The notes: a model not told the origin generated them from the sequence alone. A DNA stretch of 64,000 bases from Azorinus chamasolen (GCA_963576725.1 OY755244.1:32151876-32215875); one strand, 5' to 3'; shown: positions 21,901-36,900, counted from the stretch's first letter. A program made the numbers and translations.

Positions 21901-24900
21901 GCTTAAAGTGTAAAGAGATGACTTTCCTTCAATTTCTTTAAATAACATAAGTGGAGTGTCAAACAGTTTGGATCCTGATTAGATGTTTCTGTTTTATAGG
22001 TAATTATCACCAAGATTAATCTGTTCCTTTCAAGCGACCATGGTGGTGAAAGTGTTAAATTGATGGATTCCTTTCTGCTAGTTCCCTAACACTTTCTAGA
22101 TAGAGACGCCCTTTGATGCGTTTGAAAACAGAGTAGACTCAGATCGGATTGATCTTGTAGGAGCCATCTGATAATAGTCTACTCTGTTTGCTTGTAGAAT
22201 GTTTATCTGTATATTCTGTATTATTTGTGACGTCATAGCAATGTATGCACTTGTTGGGTTTTTTTGCAACGTAAGAAATTTTTTCAATTGATATTCATAA
22301 TGGGGTGGAGTCTGCAATGAATATTTATCAGGTGAAGGCATATTACAGAATGAATGTAATACAGGCTTTATGCGTAACTCCTCTATAAAGGTACATGTAC
22401 CAACTAATGTCTATAAAGATACCAAATTAGACTTTGGGTCGAGTGGCCACGGTATTGACCTTCTTGTCTGTAGTTCATGGTTTGATACCAGGAGTTGCCC
22501 CTAGTTATGGGGTAAAACTCTTTATAATACAGTAGAACCTGTCTTAATCGGCCATCAAAAAGAGGTCTTTAACTGGGTCTGTAAGGCAGGTGATAGTTTA
22601 ATGCAGGTCAAAAGTGATGAGCTCCTACATGAGCTTTCTGCATTAATTTTGTCCTGCATTAAGCAATCATTTGCTTTTTAAGACTTCTATGTTCAAATAA
22701 TGATTGTTCACTTTAGACAGGCGCTACTGTACTGCAGTCAGTCTGCCAAGGATTTAACCTGTAACATTCATTTAGTGTCTGAGATTCAAACCAGTGTGTA
22801 CTCACCATGAGGTTAAAAATTTCTGCTTGAAGAGATACAAAAGCAAGCTCAAAACTTTTAGATTTCAAAGCTCAAGCTCAAAAATATCAGATACTTGAAT
22901 TTACTTTTAAAATCACCTTTAAAACCTCAAGGCTGTTAGTTATCAAATTTGACACTAATATTTAATTTGATCCTTTACATGATGAAATAATGACATCATG
23001 GATATTAATCAGATGGATTTTAATAATGGCAATGAACACAGGAATTTTAGTCACAACAGAAATTGATGAAAAAGATCTTTATAATTTCATAAGCAAACAG
23101 AGCAGACCCTGATTAACAACTTCTACAGGAGCTGTCTGATCTGGGTCTACTCTGTTTGTAAAGGTGTCAAAGGAAAGTGTTTAAATCATGGTCACTACAA
23201 TAATATACATGTAGCTTTAATGCGGAGTTAACCTTTTTAGTGAGGGAAACAAGTTACTAATGACCTTTGCAAACAGTGTAGGTCCAGATGAGAGAGCTGC
23301 TAGAGGAGCCCCCCCCCCCCCCCCTCATCAGCATAGGTGTCTGCACTGCTCTCTAGGTCTATATATACTACATGTATATATTATATAATAACTTATATAG
23401 TGACTCCCAGGGAGCGGTACACACCCTTATGCTCATCAGGGTCTGCAAAATTTTCATGTTACATTTTTCTTAAAAATATATATCCCTAGATATTCATAGT
23501 AAGCTTGACCTGTTTGAATTTAGGAAAAGTCCATTTGAAAAATTTAATGCAGTGTTGAAAGAGTTAAATTTAGGAGACTTTGATAAGAAACCTGTAAACT
23601 CCCATAACTGATAAAGAATCATTTGAGCTGTGATGTTTTGAGTTTTTCTGTCACTCTTGTACATTCAATTGTACATATTTCTTATGTTAAGGGGTGACTA
23701 ATTTGTGTATATGTGACTTTCCAGGCTTAAATTTGTTTTACAAATCGCTATAGTATCATAACAGTATTTACACAAACTGTTAAATCTAAGGACCAAGTCA
23801 GACATGTTAGAAGGGCCCAGGGAATTATGGGATTAAAGATATAATACTCATGTTTACTTGTAAGGCAAGATAAATTGAAAATTTTCAGATTAAATCTGTT
23901 CCCTCTTTTAGAATATCAAGCCTGTGGGTATTTCTGTAGTGACATTGCATTTGTTGGTATGTAAGGAAGAAAGAAAGCAAGTTGATAAGATATGATCGCT
24001 TTAGCATGTTCTGCGTGCACTTGTTATGCATATATTTTCCTGTAGCTGTGATCTTTTTTAGTTCATTGATGGAAACATTAATTTTTGTAAGATCTTGGAT
24101 AATAATGTAACATGACCTGCAAACTCAAAGGTTGGGTTTTTTGAGATCATCAACTAACAGCGGAATTTTCCTGTGTTATTTCTCGTCATTAGACAGATTT
24201 TCTTAATGGAATAAATCAAGGTTGACAAGTTGGTGACATAGACAGAGATCAATACTCCTACTACAACCTGTGGCTTGCTTTGTAAGGTCATAGAGTAAGT
24301 TTGAGCAATCAATAATCTCAGCCTCCTTTGTCTTTACCCTTAACCTGCGGAATAATTAAAATTGGCTCCTCCCTCTCCATATATTAATTATTTAAATGTA
24401 AACATTTTATCTATGTATATTCAGTAGGTATTGAAATTTGGAATGAACACAGAACAGGGAAATGATTAACAATTAGCATAATGTCTTGGTATTATAAGTA
24501 TCAGTAGAACCTAAAATCTAAAAGAGGTCTAATTATGGGGTTTTAAAGGGGAAGTCCCTACATTCGATGCATTTCAAAAATACCTAATGTTTCATTCGGT
24601 TTTATTCGGGATCGGTTTTAGTTTTGTATCTGTTCGTGCTATTCACGTCTCTCGACCACTTCAAAGAAAAGTTGTTACGTAAAGAATGGAGGAATCGGGT
24701 GATCATCGGAAAAACACGGAAATTGTGAACGGAATAGGCAGATAACACTTTGTTGTAGAACAAAAACTATAAGTAGTATTTATGAAATCCATTTATTTTG
24801 TATCACAGAGGTATTTTTTGATATAAGTTCAAATTGACAATCTTCATAATAATGATTGAGCATAACAAATACCAAATATTATGATATTATTGAAAATATG

Positions 24901-27900
24901 CATTCATTGTTACTAGGGACTTCCTCTTTAAGGCATATAGGAACTTTCAGCATTACTTTTGCCCTGCATTAAGCAACCACCTGCATTTTAAGACTCTTTT
25001 ATTCAATAAATGAAGGCCGCTTAAGACAGGTGCTATTGTAGGCGATGGCCTTTGTAATCAGTATAGATTTAGATCAGACATTACAGAACAATCTTACTCC
25101 ATCATGATGGGACTCTTAAGGGTTGAAAAAATGTTTTGTACATTTGTTATTGGAAGCATTAGCCATCATACCAGGGTCTGCTCTGTTTGCTAATAAAATA
25201 ATGTAGAACTGATTCTACAGAGTTTGCTATTGTCTAAATTCCATCATTCATTATAAATGCCATTATAAAAGATTGTTATATGCATTAGTTTTAAAAGAAT
25301 ATTCATGGAGTAAAGGGGTAAATGAACAGGGCAAAGGTTATTAATTTAAGAGACTTGGAATTAGTTTAGCATCTGGTCTAAATCACATGATACTTGACAA
25401 TGGGTCTGGTAATTGACTAGGAAGTCATGGTATATGGCCTTATTTGAACTTGTACTGTTGAAGGCTTAACTGTCTGACATTTGATCCTCATCTTCTGTAA
25501 ACCCTAGCATTGCTGTTATTCAGCAAACATTGTCTGCTTAATTTCTTGTACTGTTGAAGGCTTAACTGTGTGACATATGATCTTCATCTTCTGTAAACCG
25601 TAGCATTGCTGTCTAATGGCTGTTATTCTGCAAAAATTATCTGCTTAATTTCTCAGAATAAATGTTTCTTAAGTATGGTCAGAATATCAAACAGTTTGGA
25701 TCTTGGTGATGCTGAGTTCTATCAAATTCCACTAGCAAACAGAACAGACCCTGATCAGACAGTTCCTATAGGAAAAGGCATTTTTATATAAAGGAAAGGG
25801 TTAAAACGTTTTGCATGCCAAGCAATTGTCTGCAAACACAATTTGCATCAATTCTCAGACTTAATTTTGCTTCCATCTATTTTCTCTAAAATATTTGTAT
25901 ACAATCACAGTGGTAAACAGTTTGGACTCTAAATGACTTGGCACCTCATCTGGATTGACACTCTTTGTTTTGGTAATCATGAATTCACTGCTTGCATGCA
26001 AAAAGTTAAAATCTCCGTTAGGACTGTCAGACAGAAAAAAGACCAGAACAATGTCATCAGAGTTGACTGTCATCGATCAGGAGTGCGATTACTCTAGTAT
26101 GTAATTCAATACAACTGTTGATCTACACGAGCAAGCTGGAACAATATTCTCTTGTCTGATGTTTTTCTGTCAGCTTTATATATTTTATTCAACAGACTAC
26201 AGCAGATATGCTCTAAAAACTCACAATTCGGCATTAAAATCATCTAACAATTTGCAAACAAAAAAGAGATCACAAATTGCAACCTGACCTTTGGCAATAC
26301 ATGGGGCCTCATTATTATTACCCCGCTAATGCGACCACTTAATGAATAACCATAGCTGTCTTTATAAGCAGGTGGTTGCTTAATGCAGAACAAAAGTAAT
26401 GCAGAAAGCTCCTCTAGGAGCTTTCTGCATTACTTTTGTCCTGCATTAAGCTACCCCCTGCATCTAGCAGTAAGCACCCAGAATTATACCTCTTTTAGGT
26501 GGTCGCATTAGCGGGGTTTTACTGTATACCATAATGCACCTTAAATGGTTTATTCCCATTTCGTCTAATTCCCATTTAGGCAGATGTATTCAGTATTTAG
26601 TAATGGATTTGGGATTTTAATCCAGATCAGTAGTTTGGGTCAAGATCATTTAACTATTAAATGTCCAAAAACTTTCAAAAAATCTTTTTTTAAAAAGTCC
26701 TAAAATGCTTGAATCTTGCCTTATGTGAAGATAATATTGATCAAAGACATGAAAAATATATGCAGTAGATGAAATGGGAAAGGGTGTAAAATTAGGAGTA
26801 GACGAAATGGGAACAATTGCCAAAATAGTAGACGAAATGGGTATCAGGACAGTCCCATTTCTTCCCTCTCAACCATTTTGTAAAGCTGAATACAGTACAA
26901 CCCCTCTAAACCAGAATTCGAATAAAGAGTAATTAAGGTCTTTTTAGGCAGGTGACTAATGCACTGTGAAAGTCGAGCATAAAGCTCCTTACATGACTTT
27001 TAACCTACATTAAACTGCCACCTCTTTGAAAGACTGGCACTGATACTACCAGTATATTTATCATCTCAAAACCAGGGTTTTACTGTAGGAGCAGTCTGAC
27101 CAGGGTCTGCTCTGTTTGCTTATGACATAATATAGATATGATTCTACAGTTTTTGCTATGGCAAATATCCGTGTACACATGTGCTACTATATTGAATTAT
27201 TCTCATTAATAGTCATGACAATATTTCTTACATGAACATTCATGGAGCATAGGGTTAAAACCATCAACTCTGAACATGTTTTTACATAGATATGTCTATG
27301 TATTCAGCTTCTGTTTATAATGTTTACTGACATATGTGGTCCAAACATGGATATGTAACCAGGCGACATGTGAAACAAATGTAAAATTGATGTTCTTGAG
27401 ATGTCGTGTCACATGTGCTTACACCAAACACAACCTGTCCAGCGTGGACAGTAGTAACACTGTAATACTAAAGATAAAATTGGCCAGTCCTCATATAAAT
27501 GGTCATTCCTCTCATTGTTGTAGGAAACATTTGTGTAAATTCCTGTGGCAAAATGTGCCAAATATTACCTGTACCTTTAACTCTTTCATCCATAAATATG
27601 ACTTTCTGCGCCTCTGTAAAAGTCACTTATTGAAACCATTGTGATAAATAGTGCATTTACTCCTATAGGAGCAAATGCTCTATTTATCACACTGGTTTCA
27701 AACTACAAAATTCTAAAAAAAATCCTTTTCTCTAGTAAATGCTCCTTTTGGCTAGATTTATTCAAAGAGGTTGGATCTAAAAAATACTTAAAATAGCCTA
27801 TGAGAGAAAGGGTTAAAAACTGTTTGAAAGCTTGATAGTGTATCATAACAATTGGAGTTGAGATGAGTTCCTAAGAACTTGATGCATTTTGATTCAGATG

Positions 27901-30900
27901 AGTCCCAATTTACTCAATAAAATTGGGATCCAGACAATGCAGTTTTGATCCAAATGAGTCTTCAAGAACTCGGTACAATGCAGATGTGGTTATGTTTGCT
28001 CTTTTCAGATATAACCAGTTGGATGCATGTACACTACAGAATGTAATAAAAGCATTGTTACCACATGTGAGATATCTCAAGATGAGATATTGTCCTGTCA
28101 CTGCTGGAGTTCTGTGTAAATATTGTGTACATGGGATTATTTATAGGCTTACAGATAACCCCAGAAAACAATTATCAACTTTTATTAGGGCTCATGGGCT
28201 CCTAAAAAGGGTAACAACTACCTGTGAAGTTGCTTTCTTTTTCATGTAGTCATTCAATTCAGATACAAATCTGTGCAGCTAAATCATAGATAATTTTTAC
28301 CACAGTAGGACCTCTCTCTATATATGGCCACTTGAACCCTTTATTGTATGAATATTCATGTAAGAAGTAATGACATCATGAATTAATTAATTAGATTAAT
28401 ATTTGTAACCCACTCCCTCATAGGCTATTTTGGATCCAACCACTTTGAATAAATCTACTGAAAAGGAGCATTTACTAGAGAAAAGGAAAATTTTAGAATT
28501 GTGTAGTTAAAATTGAAACCATTGTGGAGCAAAATTTCGCAAATGCTCTATTTATCACAATGGTTTAAAAAAGTGACTTTTACAGAGGTGTCAAAAGGGG
28601 TCAATATGAGGGAATGGGTTAATAGCACACAGACACAGAAATTGTTGGCCATGGCTGAAACTGTAGAATCATACATGTATCTTTATTATATCATCAGCAA
28701 ATAGAGCAGACCCTGCAGGAGCCGTCTGATCTTGGTCTACTCTGTAAAAGCATAGGCATATTTATGGAGTAAAGGGTTAGTAATGGACATGAATGTCTTT
28801 ACCAGCATGTGACTGCTTAACCCTGAACAGCATAGATGTGCTTTTTGACACCTTTGCAAATAGCGTAGACTCAGATCAGATGCCTCCTGTAGGAGCCGTC
28901 TGATCAGGGAGCCGTCTGATCAGGGTTTGCTTATAGGATTATAAAAACCTGGCCTAAATGTTTGTTTGCTCATATATATATACTGTACATGTTGTTATAA
29001 TTTCTGACATGAATATTCATGAGGTAAAGGGTTAATTCAGAATGGAAGTAATTCAGAGCTTTCTGCATACTTTTCATCCAGCATAAACTGTTTACATTTT
29101 ATTTCCCTTTCCCTCATATAAATACTTTTTCATGCCTTTGCAAACAGTAAGCTCCAGATCCTGTAGAAGCCATATGAGCAGGGTTTTTTTTCTTAGGAAC
29201 TTATATTAGACCTGACTCTACAGTTTCTACATTCATGTTAACCCTTTACTTCATGAATATTCATGTAAAAAAATAACATCATGAATATTTATTAAATTCA
29301 TGTTTATAATGGCATGAACACTGGAAATTTTGGTCATGGCAGAAACTTATAATAGTCATGATCAATATTATTTCATAAGCAATCAGAGCAGAGTCAGCAG
29401 ACCCTGATCAGACAGCTCCTATAGGAGCTGTCTGATCTGGGTCTACTTTGTTTGCAAAGGTATATTTATGGAAGAAGGGGTCTATAACAGGAAAAACGTT
29501 AAAGCTTCATATAAATATGTGAAGGGATGGGACTAAGACCAGAGACATATACATACATGTACATGTATATGTCTCTGGTGAGACCCATTATTCAGTACAC
29601 AAAATGCATTTCTATTTTTATGTTTATTTTCTGCTTTCTGTAAAGCAATTCTTCAAAGTGACAAACCAGACAATTTCAATTTGTTTAATGTCCAATAACA
29701 CCCAGCAACTGACAAATCCCAACCCATAAACTAGGAAATTGTACTCTCCTTGGAGGCAATAACGTTTGGACCCAACCGAAAATTCTGCAGTAAAAATGTG
29801 TCCTTATGACTGCTGTCAACCCAAACAATTATAAGCTTCTGAAAGCTTACTAAAAGTACTGTAACTGGAATAAACCTTTTACAGAAGTTGATGACCTAGT
29901 ATCCGATAGTTTATTAATCGGGCTGCATCAGTGAGATGTTTGATGCTTCATATAAACCCAAACTGCTTGTAAGTGTCTGTAAATTTAGGACTGGTCAAGC
30001 AAGTCAAGGAATCCCATTTGTTTTGCCATTGTCACAGATCATTTGATAGGTTGATCTAATTGTAAATCTTTTACTGTTTCTTGTATTGCCCTCTGGCGGG
30101 TTATTGACCATAGATGGTGATAGAAGTGGTGAAAAATGGCCTGTCTTTAATGTAATTGGGCCCTGAGATCAATGCTGTAGGCATACCTGCATGTAAGAAG
30201 AGTACAGTCATATAGTAGGACCTGCTGGTGATTGCTTCAAGCAGAATGGAAATAATGTAGAGGAGCTTCCTGCTTAACTTTATTCCTGCATTAAGCTGCC
30301 ACCAATCTTAACCCTTGGCTTGCTGAATTTTAAAATACATTTCTCCTTCTTTACCCATGCCCTGTTGTATAATTACATATATCTTCACTGTATACAAGTA
30401 TTTCGCTGTGCAATCACTGCTGTGGAGTGCACTGGTTGCACAAACAACTTGTAAATAGTGCAGACCCTGATGAGACAGCTCCTGCAGGAGCTGTCTCATC
30501 TGGGTCTTCACTATTTACAGGTACGTATATTGACGCGAATAGCAAGCGAAGGGTTAAAACACCTAGCACAAGACCTAATTTTAATGGTCGCTGTAGACAG
30601 GTTTTACCTTTATAATACATGTAATAAATTTCTCTGCCAAGCCCTGTCTTGTTGGTACATGTACTTATTAGAATTACCTCTCCAGTGAATGTGATTCTAA
30701 TGTTTATCAATAAAGTATAAGAGAACATTTGGATAAATGAGCACACCTTTTCTCTACAGCTCCTGTTATGTAGAAAAACATTCAAGAAAAGCTCCCTTTA
30801 TTTCCCCACCAAACCCAATGTTGTGACCACATTTAGAATCGTCTCAATTAGATGAATCTAATGAGCAATCACAAAATAGGGTTTGGTAGAGAAATGATGA

Positions 30901-33900
30901 TTTTAGTATAAATTTGAATACGCACATCTTCACCAGCACATCTTGCTCTGCATTCCAAGTATTACTGTTTTCAGCAAAACTCATTTCTTTGTCTTTATAA
31001 GCAGGTGGTTGCTTAATGCAGGACAAAAGTAATGCAGAAAGCTCCTCTAGGAGCTTTCTGCATTACTTTTGTCCTGCATTAAGCTACAACCTGCATCTAG
31101 CACCCAGAATTATACCTCTTTTGGGTGGTCTCATTAGCGGGGTTTACTGTAGTTGGTCTCCAATTCTTTTATAAACTACAACCAGCATGTCTAATAGGCT
31201 TGTTTTCATGTCTTTTACATATCTGATGTAATTGTAAGAACAAATCATAAAATCGGTTTACATCATTATACAAATTATGTTGGTGGGTATTGACAGCTCA
31301 TTAACAAGAGAAAATTCAGTAATTTGTTCACACATGCATACAGGATACAAGATGACATTGTTACATATATTACATCTCCTGTTTTGTAGGTGAGAATTGT
31401 GAGATCACCCAATCTGAGAAGTACACAGAGTCCACATGCCCAGATGCTGCTTGTCGACCTCCATCTACGTGTGTGCCTCTGATACAGGGTGGCTTCCGCT
31501 GTGAGGGCTGTCCCAACAGTGTCGATTACAATGAGTTCTGTCAGCTGACCACGAGGAGTTTTCCTAAAGGATCATTCCTGATGTTTCAAACCTTGAAGTC
31601 ACGATACAGATTCAAAATCCAGCTTGAGTAAGTATAATTGTGATTCTGTCTAGTAATATAATAGTCACTCTCTGTCAAATGTGTAAATGGAACTGTTGTG
31701 TTCCATTGATCGAGTATGTTCCACTGTTCTTTCTGTTCAAGCCCAATGTGTTCAAAACAAGAATCCATGTGCAAAAACCTTAACATTATTTTTAATTTCT
31801 ATTTCTCTGAAGCCAGCCACATTAAATTTCACCCATTATTATCCCACAGGCATAACCCTTTACTCCATGAATATAAAGAAAAAAAGTAAAGTACCTAGTT
31901 ATAGTCTACTTTTAGTCCGAAGGACCGCTCAGCCGACTGTATATTTACTCCCTTGGTCATTGAGTCATTCGCGTATAATATTGAGCACTGCTAACATATG
32001 GCGCAATCATGCAGCAGCAGTACTCGCTAGTGACTCTCATAGGTACCCATTTTAACCCCTGGATGGAGAGGAGGTGCGGGTGGGAGACACTGAAAAGCAT
32101 CTCTGAAATTTCTGGGAGAGACTGGGATTTGAACCCTCGACCTCCGGACATGTAGCATTACCACTAGACCACCACACACCACTAATATTTGATTAAAAAA
32201 TAATGACATTATAATACTGTTATAATAAATAGCACATGGGCAAAGGAATGTTTGGCCATGACAGAAACTGTACAATCATATCTATACTATGCTATAAACA
32301 AACCGAGCAGATCATGATTTGGGTCTACTCTGTTTACAAAGGCACAGAAAGGCATATTTATGGAGTAAAGAAGCATATCCTGATCAGACAACTCTTACAA
32401 GATCAGGGTCTACTCTGTTTGCAGAGGCATAAAGATACAGGATTATCAAGTAATGGGGCTACTTGTTAAGACATGAGTTTTGGTATCTTGTTCTTTGAGT
32501 TTGTCACACTGGTCTAATCATGAGTCAAGACAAAAAATCCCACATCCAAATGAGGGAAATCTCTTTTCAACAGTTAGCCAGCATTTCCGGTTAATTTTCT
32601 GCTTTAATTGAAATTCAGCTGTGTCCTATTTAGGCAGAATTAGAGACCATTAAAGCGAAATTTTCCATGGGACTTGATTAGTTATGTTGCTGTGTAGGGA
32701 GTAATATAACTCTCATCATGGTGATAACTTGCAAAGAATTTGTATCCAAATGAGATTTTAGATGAGTCAGCTGTCTTGGCAGGATTTAACCCTTTCCTAC
32801 TCGTAAACAGCTTTTGATGCCTAAAATTGCAACAGAATAGACCCATATTAGAGGGAGCTCTCTATTCAGGGTCTGCTCTATTTGCTATGAAATTTTAATA
32901 GATCTGACCCTACAGTTTCTACCAATACTAATCATTCATGTGTACAAAACAAAAATCAGTTAATGAATATCCATGATATCATTATTTCTTAAATGAATAT
33001 TCAACAGGGAAACAGTGTAAGCTATGTGACACTCTCATTTTGATAATAATTTTGAAGTATTTTTGCAATGCTGATGTAGTAAAATGACTTCAGAATCGGA
33101 ATCTGTTTGACTTAAACCCTTTCCCTGTTCTATATTTAGTCCAAATTTCCATACATACTGAATATTCATGAACAAAATAGCTATAATGAAGTATGGAAGA
33201 TGGAATATTATAGTCATTTTAGAAACTAAAGATCTATCAAATTCCATTAGCAAATAGAGTAGACCCTGATCAGACAGCTCCTATAGGTTGTTAATGAGGA
33301 TTTAACACCTTTCAGATATTGTTATTATCCCCTGCCAAAGGTTGAGTTTCGGCTTGTTCGTCTGGGCATGCGTTTGTGCATACCCGACTCATATCTTAGA
33401 AACAGTATGGACTGTGTAAATGGTACTATAAAGGAATCATGGCCTGCAAGTATCACTGAAATTGATCTTGGAACACCAGAGTTATAGCCCTTTGTTCGCT
33501 AAAAATGTAGCGTTTTTGGCTGTCCAGAGCCATTTCTCAGAAATCTGTTTTTTTTTCTATGATACTTTGTGTAAATGTTAATAGTTAATTTAATCACTAA
33601 TTTGCCCATATGGCAATCAAAGAGAGTTGTTTGGGTTATTGGCTCTTACTCTGTATAGCTTGCAGGATTTTATCATCAACAAATGGCATTTTGTGATCCC
33701 TGAAAGTCTGCAAGTTGGTAATTAGCCCTTTGAATGTGAGACATGCATGCATGGGTCTTTGCAAACAGTGTGGACCCAGTGTATCCTACAGGGGTCCGCT
33801 TATCAAGGCCTGCACTGTTTGTCATTGAAAATCCTCCAACAAGTTTAAGCCTTTCATACAGAGTGGACCCTATAGTTAAACACTGATGGGCTGGTCCACT

Positions 33901-36900
33901 CTGAAAATTCTGCATTGAAGGGGTTAGCTGATGTATGGTGACACAGGGACAGCATGCAGAGGGTCTAGAAGGGAGCTGACAAGATGTCTCTGTGACTAAT
34001 TATCAGATCGATGAGGGACAGATTGGGCTGTCAGTTAGAGAGTTTATAAAGCAAGAACTCTCCAAATAGGATTAAGGGAGAAGCTTTCATCTTGATTTGT
34101 ATCTCCCTATATGTTTTACATATTTAAACTTCTCTTTCAGCTCAAAATGGAGAAGTCTTCATGGTTAGGGAGACTTTTTCCCCAGATCGCCCTGTAGCTT
34201 GAGCTCTGTAAAGTTGATAACATTAGAAACTGATTCTTCTCTGGTCATATCTAAGGAAGTGTAGCTGAAAACAAGAGCTGTATACTCTGAGATGAAGTTC
34301 ATCAACCCTTTACTTATGCATATATTTTTCATCACAAGTTATATTTATAAGTTATCACCTGCCTTAATTACCCTTTACTCCATGAATATTCATGTAAGAA
34401 ATAATGACATCATGAATATTAATCAGATGAACTTTTTTAATGGTATATGAACACAGGAACTTTTGGCCAGGGCAGACACTCTAGAATCAGATTTATATTA
34501 TTCTATAAGCAAACAGAACAGATCTGATCAGACAACTCCTACAGGAGCTGTCTGATCTAGGTCTACTCTTTTGGCAAAGGTGTTAAATAGCATATCTATG
34601 GAGTGAAGTGTTAAAGCATCATACAAATATCTACATTCTTTGCTATATTTTACAAAGTTTCAAGTTAATACACTCCATATTCTATATAACATTATTCAAA
34701 ATTCTTTTTTTGTTCAATAAATAGATGAAGTGTCGATTTATTTACACAGCGTATAGCCATAAATGACAGTGATCATTAGGCACTGGGGAACATGACCTAT
34801 ATATTTGGTATTCAAAAATTAAAATCAATTCTGAATATTTGAAGCTCTGTTTACATAAGATATTTCCATTGCAGAGGGGAAATTGTTCATATGAATGGAA
34901 TTTTTTAGTATTTTATCATATTTTTAGCTCGTCTGTTTAGAAGAAATCACGAGCTATTGTCGTAACTCCGGCGTCCGCGTCTTTGTTGTTGTCGTCGTTA
35001 TTATCCGAAATCTTAACATTGACCATAACTTCTTCAATTTTTCATTTACAACCTTCATTTTTGGTATGCATGTTCATCTTGACAATGACGACAGACGAGC
35101 ATTGGCACCCGATTTTATTTTGTCAAATTCTTTACCTAAGATATGGAGACATCATGAATATTTATCAGCTGATTTTTTATAATGTCATATGAGCACATGA
35201 GTTTTTAGTATAGGCAGAATCTTTGTAATTTCATAAGCAAAGCGAGCAGACCCTGATCAGATGGCTCCTACAGAAGCCATGTGATCTGGGTCTACTGTGT
35301 TTGCATTTGTGTTAAAAAGCGTTTGTATGAGCGCTACAGGACGACACATGCTCACTTACTCATTCTCAAACCACTTCAGGATTTCAGTTTATTATCTGTA
35401 TAAAACATGCGTTTTTTGTCGCCACCTACAACCATCTGAGTTAATTATAACAATAAATGTGTATAGCAACATTGACTTTCATTACCATTGTTGCTCAGGA
35501 AAGATGGTCGGTCATTCTTTGTTGCCAGAATGCTTGCACGCAAAGATGATCGCCCCCCAGTCTGTAATTATTTCTGTTTGATTGTGTAGTGAAATTATTA
35601 TGTCGGGGAAATCATGATTTGTTGCAGGTCTTGTCTTTTATAATCTGCAGTATAACCCGTTGAATGTTGAATTGTTGACTCTTCCATCATTGTTTAATGA
35701 TAGAGTGTATTAATTACAAAAAGATTGCAGCTTGCTGCAAGATTTTGAATGACAAATAATGTGTATCCTGATAAGAGGACTTAGGATGAGCCCTCAAATC
35801 TGGGTCATCACTGGTTTTAGATGCCAGTTGTCATGTTTCCTGCGTTCAAAGGGTTAATTATATATCAGGCTAGGCATGTGTGTGAAAAACTACTCCGACA
35901 CTTCAGTTTGCTGGTTTATAGCTTTCTTTTTTTAATTCACCAAATATTTGCCCAACCAAGTGCAGCTTGCTCTTTAGCCCTTTTCTCCATATATACCCCT
36001 TTCTACACCTTTACACAGGTGTCCCATATCAGACAGCTGCTCCTATAGGTGCAGTCTGATCACTTGGTCTGCTCTCTTTGCTTATGAAATAATATAGATC
36101 TAATTCTACTGTTTCTGCTTTAGCAAACATTTCATGTGTTAATATGCCATTTTAAAAATTAATCTAATTAATATTCATGATGTCATAATTTCTTTCATGA
36201 ACATTCATGGAGTAAAGGAATAACTCTTTCTTTCATACAAACTCCTGAAGGGGCTGTCTGATCAGTGTCTGCTCTGCTTGCTTATGAAATTATAATATTA
36301 TCTGACTGAGACTTGTTTCTGCCAATACCAACACTTTATCTGTGCATGTGCCATTATAAACATTCATGATGTCATTAGTTCTTACATTAACCCTATACTC
36401 CATCAATACGCCTTTCTACACCGTTGTAAACAGAGTAGACCCAGATCAGACAGCTCCTGTATGGAAATTTAACTATGATTGTTTTCCCATAAACTTTGGC
36501 AAGTAGTGCAGATCCAGATCAAACATCTTCTAAGAAGTAGTTTGAGGGTTTCCACTAATTGCTGGTTACATAATTTCAGACTAATTGAAGTCACCAAAAT
36601 GGTACAAAATTGACATATTTAGCTTTACAAATCGGTGGAGAAAGGAAAATTGAGTGTCTGAATACTTAGAGTAATTAGGGTATGGTAGATTCATCATGGT
36701 TAATTTCTTTCATACTATTTCGGCTTTTAAACAAGATAAATGGCCTCTTTAGAGTCTTTAACCTTTTGCATGTTATAGGTAAATTAATGATAAACCTTGA
36801 TTGGATCCAGATGAAATGTTTTATTTGGATCCAAACCGATTGAAATTCAGATCATGAAGAGAAAGGGAACATAAATCACTTACAGAGTTGAGGCAAATGA

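Noticed and set aside
27923..28249. 108-codon frame in intron 2
   Set aside because: No splice context, no family motif, and overlapping open frames on both strands; nothing beyond chance.
30414..30785. 123-codon minus-strand frame and overlapping + frames with DPDETAPAGAVSSGS
   Set aside because: The shared peptide on both strands is explained by the palindromic core of the I element, not by a protein.
32090..32170. tRNA gene on the minus strand
   Set aside because: A- and B-box words are present, but the acceptor stem does not pair and a long SINE tail follows.
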